DNA of 64,000 bases from Exophiala sp. HKRS030 (lineage: Eukaryota > Ascomycota > Eurotiomycetes > Chaetothyriales > Herpotrichiellaceae), in NCBI GenBank assembly GCA_023897205.1, contig JAHWDD010000010.1, positions 1,612,001 through 1,676,000 on the forward strand. The letters are read 5' to 3'. A program made the position numbers and the translations under genes. Below are positions 54,501 through 64,000 of this stretch, one piece after another. Each line of letters opens with the position of its first letter. The stretch's first letter is position 1. Below the pieces are notes generated by a model. It worked only from the letters and a program-made list of their open reading frames with translations, was not told the origin of the DNA and did no database searches.

Positions 54501-57500
54501 ACAGGCCCAGATACCATTGCATCACGTCGGAAGGGCTCTGTCAGATGCCTCGAACCGTTAGCCCATTACAAAACAGCCATTGGATACCACAGGCAACATC
54601 AAGTTGTGTCGTCAAGGGAGAAATGTGGATCGTTGCCTATCTCTACACACAGGGGATGGCTTGGTTGAGTTGCCTGGGGCATTTATGTTGAGGAGATGTC
54701 GCCTAGAGCAGCCTACTGGACGGCCTCATATGCTAATACTATAGGCAATAGGACCGGGGTGCGGTTGGGTTGGAAAACCATCGACCAGATTGGGGGCTGT
54801 TAAGGGTTTTGGCATGACCCAGATAGGCAGGCAAGTAATGCAGGGCAATGTCGACTGCAGATATCAAGTTTGGGATGTCAGGTCGCCTGCAAGAATCCCT
54901 GAAGCTGTGTAATTTGGTTCGCTCATGTTTGCATTGTCTATCAAAAGGAAAAGGATCATCGAGGAGGTTGTGGCCGACACGAAAAGAGAATGTGGTTGCC
55001 TTGTTTGCCTTTGTTTGCGATTTCGTTGTAGGTTGGCCAATTAAATCACCGAACAATGAGAAGAAGCTTAAAGCGGCTGCATACAGCGGTTATCAAACAT
55101 TTGGCACATTTCAACCAAGGTATGTTGTTTGTTCGCTCCTACATGTGGGCTATGGCCGTTCTACAATCTACAGCGTTCATGAACAGAACTTTGCTCCAAT
55201 CACGCGCCTCTTGCTGATCTTCGCCCTCGCATTTTGTAAGTTATGCCTTACGTCGCATCTGTATGCCTTTGCAAGACAGCTCACAAGCATTTGACCTGCT
55301 GCAAAAAAGACCGTCCAGAGAGTGACATGTATCTAGGCGCCATGAAAGCACAATGCGCTGGAACGCCTCTTTGCCGTCGATATAAGAAAGTGGAAACGTC
55401 GTTAGTCCCAAAATGCTCGTCTGCATACTTGAGTAGTCACACCGGTAAGATGCTACCTCGCCTTTTGTTGCACACGTTCGATTGAGTGGTGGCGTAACAA
55501 GAAGGCATCGTGTACTACATGGAGATCATGGAAGTGTTTTGTAGTTGACCATCTCTTGGACGATGCGCATGCTTTGCATAGTTGCGTATGGCATGGTTAC
55601 TGAGCAGTCACCTGTGCGTTCCACCAAAGCCTTGCATTGAAGTTGAAGTGCTCTGCCGTTCTTGGGTCCAATCTCAATCTGACGGTCCCACAGTAGAACC
55701 CTGTAGCTCGATTGTTTCGCGCTAGAATGTCCGGGTAGTATGTTTGATTCAATAACATTCCTGAAAGTAACTCTGCTCTACATGACCTTAGGTATCAAGA
55801 GTGTGCGACACGGCTCAGCAACAAGCTGGTTTTGGATAGGCGCATTCGTCACGGTCGTACGCGAGAATCCCACAAAGACTTTTGTGGTATTTGTGATCTG
55901 CGGGGATGGTGACAAGCGTTGTAGTGTGACTTTAGAACACCGGCGACTTGTATGCGTTACCCCTGGTGTGACAAGTCGTTTACAACAACGCGGCTGTGTT
56001 CCACGAGAAAGACAATTTCAATGAGTTGGGAGATACCATTAAATCGCAGATCTGGTCATCACATGCCCATAGATGGTATTGCTGGATGTTCTGTAAACTT
56101 CATTCGCTAGCCGAGTATGTGAGCATCTGCCAGTAGCTGAATCATGTGCATTACTGGCATATGAAAGCCTGATCCAGGAGAGGTTGGAGTGGACGCATTA
56201 CCTGACCTGTTTGGTTTCTTTCCTTGCATCTTCTGGAAAGAGTGATGCACGTCTGCTGTTCTACTGTCCGGAGAGCGGAATTGGTTCCCAAAATAGATGA
56301 ATGCGCAGGAGGCGAATAGTCAGATATGACTTGAATTGCTTGACCTCTACTGTCGAGTGAATCGACGGCCGACGGCGCCATGCAACGTCTCTTACCGTAA
56401 GTTGGTTGCTCTCTGTTGCATCCGTCAGTCACAAACGCGCAAAACTTGGTCAGGAAACCAGTGCAAGCTGATTGCATATCTCTGCGCACAATGACACGGT
56501 GTAATCTTTGTCGATGGCCAAAGAGAAGGGATCTGGTCTGTAGTTACCGGACCGGTGAGAAAATCAAGCAGAGTTTTGAAGACGCATGGGGAGGCTTGCG
56601 GGATAGCACTTTGTATCTCGTGGCACGAAATTCCCGAAATTCATAAGGTAGAAACAGATGATGCGCCGGGGAGTGATTCATAGAATTCCGTTTGTGCTGT
56701 AGAACTCGAGATTGTCGAACAAGGAAACGTGGTATGGCTGTCAGAGCTTGGTTGGGTCATATGCTCAAGACAGCTACGCCACAGCCCATGGCAGCTGAAT
56801 GTCGTCGTATTGTGAGCATAAGATATCCTCAAGTTACCGAAATAGAAGTGCATGGACGTCCGGCTTACTTCAACATGATACACTCAGTGTTCCAAATGGG
56901 GTCGGCAAAAGATTTCTCGGCTCGTTGCGGAGTGTTTGATATCAGCTGAAGTTTTGGAAAATTTCTCGATCGGGCTCGAAATAAGCTAGATCTGAGCTCT
57001 GGAATTGGTCTGTGGCACTTTCAAAATCTCACCAAGTCCCTGGAGTGTACACGTAGGCTTCTGAGTGGTCACATCGATAGTGCTCTTCACCCTCTGGGCC
57101 ACCAAGTCGTGCCACCAGAGGCATTTGGAAAAGACTCTCTAAATAGTATGAGAAACAAGGCCACCGCATGTGTAAGAGCTCGACCAATGAACAAAGATTG
57201 GCGACCGATTTTGGACCAACGTTTGACAGCAGAACGTGGCAATTGATGATTTCTGGTGCTAAGCCATGCTCTTGTTAAAGAGGTCGACCAACGCGGTTCA
57301 GCAGAGCGTTGGAGAGGTTTTCCAGCCTAAGCAATGAGGCTGAGAGTCAGGAGCTTCGAGGCGATTAGATGTGTTGGCGCAAGAAGCTCTGAAGGGAGGC
57401 TGGAAAATTACCTAGTTAGTTGGTTAGCAAGGCAGCCCGTTGGTCTTGCCTGCCCGATATTGCCCAATTGCGATCACTTGACCGAAGATTTGAGAGGTTG

Positions 57501-59224
57501 AGATATTGAAAGTTGAAATTGTAATTCAACTTCTGGGTCTGAGTGACGGCAGTCGTCTGGATTGAAGATATCAGCCTGATCCCAGGCAGGAGACAGGCGT
57601 GGCAAGCTATGTCGAGGCTGGATACCGATGCGTGCCATGGTACGCACCTAATCTTGGGTGTGCAGTTCCAGATACAGAAAAGGGGCTGAAGGCCAAAGAC
57701 CTGGCTCGTACACAGGCATCCTTAGGCTTCAGGTAATCAACATAGAGTATTTAACTAGGTTGGATGGACCCCGGTGCGGATAAGGGGGGCGACGTTCGCG
57801 AACTGAAATTGGGCGACGTGTGTAAAGCCAGTATTACAGGCTGTAGTTGGCAGGGTGGCGTTACTGCGTCTCAAGTCTAATGAATACCTTGAGCGGGGAC
57901 TTGCACGGACTACCTTGCAGGCCGAGGCGTTCTGCCGGAAAGCTGGTTAGGCTACAGAGTGTCTCCGTAGACAGTTGGGTCAATCTTGGGTAGACCAGGT
58001 CGGTCGTTCGGCTATTGTACCAATGTACCCTACAGGTAGCCTGACTTTGTGATTAGTAGATAATCCCCCTTCCATACACATGAATATACTCACACATTCT
58101 CTGCGTTAATGATAATGAAAGTAACTGCTAGATAATGTCGTGCCGCTGGATCTGAGGAGTCCTCTGTCCTTAAAATATATAACACATGGAAGACTGAAAC
58201 AGTGGAAGGGTACGGAGTAAGGGATAAATAACACATCCACCAATTGTGGGCAAAACCCAAAGAGTCTTGGTGTGGCACAACAAGGCAGCCACTAACGAAA
58301 CAGGGAAATGGTTCGCGAACCCCGGGCGAACCCCGGCCACTACATCATCCTCTGCCATTAGCAAAGTATATTACACTCCAGAATCGTGGGAGAAAATCGG
58401 CTTTGATCTTCACACATCATGTTTTCAATCTGTTCAATGTCTAGAAGCAGAAACTGACTCCCACAAGACGAGTCTGACGGGGTTGAGCCAGAAACCATAT
58501 TTGAGTCGATTCCACGCTGCAAATCCGAGGGAGAGGGTAATTGAGAGAGGTCAGGCTCGTCTTGTTGAGAAGTGTGTGCAGCAGTATGTGCTCGACCCTT
58601 TCTTCTGTTTTCCTTGTTGTTCGTCTTTTTACCCTTTTACCCTTTTACCTTTTTGCTGCTATGTTGGTGTACGCATTCTGCCCATGTTGGACGTTGGGTC
58701 AACCCTGCCAGTTCAGCACGTTTGACTGTGCTTTGACTTGGATTTGGAACAAGGAGATTGAAAATGGGAATGACTTTATCCGAGTGTGCGGATATGTGGA
58801 TTTCAGTGGCTAACACTTCTTCTGCCTAAAATCCAGATACCAACGAGTTATTTTTCGATCTGTTGATGCTACACGCCATTCACACGTCTTCTACAAGCAC
58901 TTGACAAGGCAGGGGAACTTTTGTCAGCACCGCCACCACAACCACCGCCACTCCTCCGCCGGAGAACACGTGACGTACGCCTTCCCAGGCAACGACCCGC
59001 CGCATATTTCTTGGCAATCTCGGTCGCTGATTCCCGCTTCCCCACTTTCCCACTTTCCCGCCTTCCGGCTTTCCGCCCCACGCCAACCCAATCAGTCTTA
59101 GCGAGTTTTTCCTCTTATCTGGTCTGACATCCATCATCCTTCACCGGTTCACCGTCTACCAAACACGTGCAGTATCTCAAAAGCACACCACATTCTGATA
59201 TATTCATTCCACCCTCCCCCAAAA
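51518..59224. other. Gene-poor region, 7.7 kb
   Basis: No frame above about 160 codons and none with a recognisable domain or plausible splice partner. Holds CCTACCT/AGGTAGG words (52172-52185), pyrimidine-rich tracts (52480-52660), TTACCC repeats (58625-58655), TACGGAGTA (58211-58219), and CCCCGGTGCGGATAAGGGG near 57770. A small palindrome-rich patch (TTCGCGAACCCCGGGCGAACCCCGG) lies at 58313-58337. It could contain non-coding RNA genes or decayed sequences that I cannot identify. Confidence 0.45.
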
Positions 59225-61878
59225 ATGTCTTCTTCGTCTCCGCCTTTTCACGAGACCCGTCCCAATTCCTACTTTGGTCGTCTGTTGGGGAGAAGCCCAT
59301 CCAGTCCTACTAAACCCGACGCCGACCCTGGAGGAGGCGGCCAGAAAATCAAACCCGACCCTGATCCACCCGACATTTCATTTCAAGAGAGGTATGCCAA
59401 TTGCTCATCAAGCAAAAGGTAAGAAAGTATCAAGAGGCACGAGACCCTAACCTTGTCGTCCCTTTCGCGTTCCTCTTGACACTTTGTTACCTTTTGCTTG
59501 ATGACCAATCAATTCTCATCCTTGCCTCGTACTAACCTACGTCAGGCCTCCAAGTGAACATGTCGCACGGCAATATTCAACCTCACCTCAAAATGGGCTC
59601 GGCCGTGTACCTGCAGCCCCTCCACCACCACGAGACAGTCTACATGTTCAGCGTCATTCCAACCTCGTCAAAACTGAACCTGTCTCTGCACTCAGAGATC
59701 TTTCCCTCGATGACCCAAACAAGACTCGCAACTCCCAAGTCTCTGACTCAATGCGATACTCTGTCAAACGTTCGAATCATGACGGCGAACAGCCTTATCC
59801 AAACAAGCACTGTCGTTCCTCCGCCTCTCCTTTCTCTTCTCCTCAGCATCAACACCACCATCCCACAGGTTCCTTTCGTACTCGCTCCCCAGCTCCTGGA
59901 ATTCAATCCTCTCACCAGACCCCACATACGTCTCCACAGATGCCCTATTCTCATCCTCAGAGATCCACACCCCAACACTCCTCACAGCCACCTCATCAAG
60001 TCAATCTTGCCGCCTTGAAGGAAGCCGAGCGGAGACACCTCTTGACTTCCCCACCAACCACCGTTGTCTATGACGCCCAACCCGAAGAAGATATCAAAAT
60101 GCTACTACAACCCCACACCCGTCGCATCAGCCAAGAACAGCTGGTCAACGAGGTCAAGGGCATTTACGCCGGTCTCGTCATGGTAGAAAAGAAGTGCGTC
60201 GAGATTTGTGTCCAACAATCCTCCCAGCCAAACACAAAGCTCTCCAATGAACAATGGCAAGCCCTCATTGCCCTTCATCGTACTTTGTTGCACGAACATC
60301 ATGATTTCTTCCTTGCAAGTCAACATCCAACCGCCTCTTTGGCCCTTCGCCGACTCCCAACCAAGTACGCTATGCCGGCTCGTATGTGGCGCCATGGAAT
60401 CCATTCCTTCTTGGAATTACTTCGACACCGCCTCCCACAGTCCCTCGAACACATGATGAGTTTCGTCTACCTGGCCTATCAAATGATGGGTCTGTTGATG
60501 GAATCTGTCCCTGCTTTCTACGAGACATGGATCGAATGTTTAGGCGATTTGGCCCGGTATCGAATGGCAATCGAGGAAGCCGATGCTGCCCAGCGTGAAA
60601 ATTGGTCCAATGTCGCGAGAATGTGGTATAACCGTGCCGCTGATCGCTCCCCCTTGACAGGTAGGATTCAGCATCACCTCGCTGTCCTCGCAAGACCTAA
60701 TGTCATCCGACAACTCTTCCACTATTCCAAATCCTTGACTAGTGTGATTCCTTTCGTCAATGCAAGGGATTCCATCATGCTTCTCTTCACCCAATTCCTC
60801 GAGCCAAGTCCTACCGGCTTAAAGTATACACGGATTGAAAATTCGCTTGTTACGGCCGCCGCTATTGTCTTTACTCGGGGTTCCGTTCATCAATACATTG
60901 TCAACATGTTGGAGTTTAGTCAAGAACTCGAGATCCAGTTTACCAGATCCGGTACCAACTTCAAGGTCGTTGGCGCAGAGATCTCGTGTTCTCTCGGATC
61001 CCTCATCCTTGACATTGGTAGCGATGACAACTTTTTATTCAACGCATTTCGAACACACCAGAACAAACTCAAAGGAACCTCAGATGCCAAGCCCACCACG
61101 CCCAACACCGAACCCACTCCAGTCGAGGACCCTCTACTCAAGGAGAAACTTCATCATGAATTCTGGCAAGCACATGCAGCCGCTGACGCAGCCCAATTCC
61201 CCAAGCCCAACCTCATCGAGGCGATAGACCTGACGCAAAATTCGAGTCATCTGAAATCACATCATACGTCCTTCCAGTGTGGAGCACATCAATCTCTACC
61301 ATTGCACAGAAAGTTGGCGACCGAAATGGTCTCCCATTTCTGCACATCACGTTGGCTTTCATCTGGAGTTTATCCTACATTCCTGGCGCATTGTTTTATC
61401 TCGAAAATTACGTTCCTTGGGTCGATCTTGTCTTGTGTTTGAATACGTTGGGTAGATCAGGCGTTTCGGATTCTCGAGTAGAGGCTACTCAATTTCCTCA
61501 GCAGCAAAGCGGCACTGGATTGCAACTACCCGAAGACTTCTTGATGAGAGGTCTGATATGGGCACCTTATTACTTTCCTAGCGATTTCTTCCAGGGTCAA
61601 ATTGTGGACGAAGATGAGCGTACTCTTGAATTGCCAAGTCATTCTGCCCTCGTGCGGAACGGTGCTTATGGCTGGGCCACAAAATCGCATCGGTAAGTCC
61701 AAATGGTGTTGACCGCAGATGGTGACTAACCCTGGACAAGCTGAACCGCTATATCGCCTACGATATGCGAAGCAAAGAGTTCTCTGTCACTAAGCATGCT
61801 TCCTTGCTGGCAGCAAGATCTACCGCAAATACACTACGCCTGGAACAACCGAAACAACTGAGCCTCGAAATTTCGTGA
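59225..61878 (+). CDS. EST1-type DNA/RNA-binding domain protein, with apparent frameshifts
   Basis: Fungal protein with the Est1/SMG-like 14-3-3/TPR fold (telomerase or nonsense-mediated decay related); exact role unknown. Exon 1 is 59225-59391; intron 59392-59545 has a TACTAAC branch; the long second exon follows. Conserved parts: the N-terminal Pro/Ser/His-rich region, EEDIKMLLQPHTRRIS, KYAMPARMWRHGIHSFLELLR, YETWIECLGDLARYRMAIE, WYNRAADRSPLTGRIQHHLAVLARPN, SYVLPVWSTSI and LPEDFLMRGLIWAPYYFPSDFF. The frame changes at an A4 run (61237-61240) and again at GGG (61674-61676). One extra base at each gives KFESSEITSYVLPVW and GHKIAS-LNRYIAYD across the intron 61693-61740, both family-like. The end is set at 61878; a further exon after 61946 is possible. 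Confidence 0.78.
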
Positions 61879-62151
61879 ACGGTTCCGGTCATGGTCATTG
61901 ACATCTGCGTGGCGTCAAATGAACGTGCTAACACTAACCACCACAGCTCCAAGAAATCCGTGATGTATTGCTTGCATCTACATCACTATGCGGGAAAACT
62001 GCCCAGAAGGGCTTAGTAGCTTGTTACTGTTCCCTACTATATTGGAATAGTTTCGGCTACTACATTTCACTGCAGACGCCGTCGTGCTTTTGCCCGGCAA
62101 GCCCACAGTAGAGATAAGCTGGAGCATTAACTCGCCTCACCAGCTTGCAGT

Positions 62152-62249
62152 CTGGTAATCATCGCACGGAATCTGCTACTAAAGCCCTTCACGCTGAAGA
62201 CTGGTAATCATTGCACGGAATCTGCTACTAAAGCCCTTCACGCTGAAGC
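62152..62249 (+). repeat. 49-bp tandem duplication, 2 copies
   Basis: The unit starts CTGGTAATCATCGCACGG and ends CACGCTGAAGA. Copies at 62152 and 62201 differ by C/T at position 12 and at the last base, so the duplication is fairly recent. Confidence 0.92.
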
Positions 62250-63243
62250 CAAGCTTTATCGATTCCATTTACCATTAGCTCTTTACTCGCAGGTCATCCT
62301 TGGATTCTCGGATGACCCGGCGGAGCTGGACTTAACTTATCCTTTTATCTCACCTGCGCCCTTCATAGGACGCTACCTAAACGCTTAATCCGACGTCAAC
62401 TGACGTGGGCAACAGAAGTAACTGCACAGTGCAAGCCTCTCTGGTCCTCTTGAGCCATCCACACCTCACAATTAGGTGCTCGGAGCTTCCGGAGCTTCGT
62501 ATCCTATCTTAGAGATATCTCCAGAACAACAGAGCGAACACCTAATTCTGTAACAATCACAATGAAAAAAAATATGAAAATGCCTTTGCCTCCTCTTTCT
62601 AATCCCTAAACTCCGCGTCACCTGTACTATCTTGGCCAGGGTAATGCTTGTCTTACTTTCTCATCTCGAGCACATGTAGACAAGTGCTCATGCGCCGAAA
62701 ATAAATCAAACAACTCCTACCTATCTGCATACGTGCTGGCACGTACCTACGCACCGACGGACCGACCTACCATGTGTCTCAAATTAAGAGGAGATCTGGA
62801 GATCTTCAGACCTCTTGCTTTTTCCTAGAGTAACAGAGCAACATATTCGAATCTGACTGTAGTATTAGGCAAGAAAAGAAGACCCCCAAATGCAGAAGGA
62901 GATGTTTATTCGTACACAGCCACCTACATATACACACACACATATATGGACGCCCCACCCCTCACAGTAATTCAACTACATAGGTAGGTAGGCAGGTAGG
63001 TAAGTAAGTACGGAGTAGGTGGGTGGCCCGGACCCGGGACCCCTCGTGGCTGCGAGGTTGGGGGGATAGATGACTTGTGAGTTGCGCACGCGCACTCGCA
63101 CTCGTGATTTTGAGAGTTGTGACTTGTGACTTGTGACTTGTGAGTGGTGAAAGACTCCTACTAGTGGTTCGTCAAGGAGGAAAAAGTCGAATTGCGTGGT
63201 TCAGATGACTACTGCTACTCTATATATATTGCGCCTCCCCCCG

Positions 63244-63279
<36 letters not shown>
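63244..63279 (+). repeat. Poly-C run, 36 nt
   Basis: Thirty-six consecutive C, preceded by CTCCCCCCG. It could form an i-motif, or a G-quadruplex on the other strand, and is a risk point for assembly. Confidence 0.95.
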
Positions 63280-63549
63280 ATCACATCGCAGAGAAGATGA
63301 CTGGACACCGGACTATCATCAACCCAGCGTTTTGACTGCATGTTGTGCATCGTCGGTTGCTAAATTCTGCAGACCGAGAAGAAGGAAAACAGTCGAGGAA
63401 ATACAAACAACGAGAACGCCATTCATGATATCGTTACAACGGAATTCCCTATCATCGAGGGATATGGTGATTTGCAGACACTCGCAGGGGGAAACATCGA
63501 TTTCTACAACTTCGTGATCGGAGACAAAACGGAGTTGGTGTGCCGGAAT

Positions 63550-64000
63550 TCATGACCCGTCTTTGTGGCCGGCAAACCGGGAGCGTTGTGACCATACGAT
63601 GGTCTTTTTGACGGCATGCGGACAATTATTCAACGTCATGGTTGCAATCGACCTCTCGAGCTCGAGATCCAGATCAAGCTCAGAATCAACATCGACTCTG
63701 TCGTCTGTATCAGGCAGAGTGGTTGGACCATCGTGACCACCGTGGGGGTCTCGTGCACTAAACGAGATTGCAGGCATAATGACCTTGGATCCTGACGACG
63801 ATGAATCCTTCATCACCATACTTTGCATGATGCTGATATCGATTCTCTCCTTACTGTTGAGATAGCTTGACAGCATTGGTTCATCAGGGACAGTGTGGAG
63901 CGTGAATTTTGTCAATGGGATTTGACGACGACTAGGTATCTGTTAGTCGGTCCTGGGGATGGGTAGACCACACCAAAATCAGAAATTCCCTACCATGAAC
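63550..64000 (-). CDS. 3' end of an unrecognised gene, cut by window edge
   Basis: Last exon 63931-63550 and a few bases of the previous exon (64000-63994), separated by a 62-nt intron (GTAGGG...CCTAG with CGACTAAC branch). The visible ~125 residues start RRQIPLTKFTLHTVPDEP, continue with KERIDISIMQSMVMKDSSSS and an acidic DTDDRVDVDSELDLDLELE stretch, and end KTIVWSQRSRFAGHKDGS. No known domain is seen. It is supported by the clean intron and continuous frame only. Confidence 0.5.

Larger units (their letters stand above)
61879..63549. other. Intergenic region with repeats, 1.7 kb
   Basis: No gene-like frame. Holds a 49-bp tandem duplication, a TAGG-rich tract (62980-63025) with TACGGAGTA (63009-63017), GTGACTT repeats (63117-63145), and the long poly-C run. 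AT-rich patches around 62560-62620. Confidence 0.5.

Noticed and set aside
54848..55294. 148-codon plus-strand frame with hydrophobic patches
   Set aside because: No recognisable family, no signal peptide, no splice partners; isolated.

Overview
This window comes from a filamentous ascomycete (Pezizomycotina). The genes carry short introns, mostly 48-80 nt, with GT...AG ends and CTAAC- or CTGAC-like branch sites. The gene content fits as well: a class II hydrophobin, a DUF7053 protein, a Zn2Cys6 regulator, a CYP504-type P450 and a BRCT-WGR-PARP protein. The class within Pezizomycotina cannot be settled from the sequence. Most genes are interrupted, so I rebuilt exons by hand from splice sites, reading frame and family conservation.

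Layout. 1-721 (-): 5' half of CBF5, cut by the left edge. 1196-2437 (+): Derlin. 3380-4720 (+): secreted alanine-rich repeat protein. 5411-7554 (-): PARP, divergent from 7961-9942 (+): VMS1/ANKZF1. 11534-12886 (+): DUF7053 protein. 14038-16927 (+): copper P-type ATPase. 17326-17825 (-): class II hydrophobin. 17826-21143: no convincing gene. 21144-35732: a seven-gene aromatic catabolic cluster. 37383-40541 (+): CSC1/OSCA-like channel. 41138-44884 (+): CTR9. 45394-47094 (+): ESS2/DGCR14-like. 47990-49894 (-): MID1, divergent from 50229-51517 (+): RING protein. 51518-59224: 7.7 kb without a convincing gene. 59225-61878 (+): EST1-type protein with apparent frameshifts. 63550-64000 (-): 3' end of an unrecognised gene cut by the right edge.

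The most interesting segment is 21144-35732. It holds an MFS transporter and a CocE/X-Pro-type hydrolase (divergent pair), a Zn2Cys6 factor, homogentisate dioxygenase and fumarylacetoacetase (divergent pair), and a CYP504B-like hydroxyphenylacetate hydroxylase and an alpha/beta hydrolase (divergent pair). The enzymes suggest a route from hydroxyphenylacetate through homogentisate to fumarate and acetoacetate. Each of the three divergent promoters holds a CGG-N5-CCG inverted repeat in a common sequence context. In two of them the site is a nearly identical 24-bp double palindrome. This is a strong candidate operator for the cluster's Zn2Cys6 protein.

The other genes are mainly housekeeping: rRNA pseudouridylation, ER-associated degradation, ribosome quality control, ADP-ribosylation, Paf1 complex, splicing, and calcium or osmotic sensing. 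Several low-complexity tracts, including a 36-nt poly-C run and a (CA)n(TA)n tract, lie between genes. Three apparent one-base deletions in short homopolymers within two genes may reflect assembly errors or real decay.
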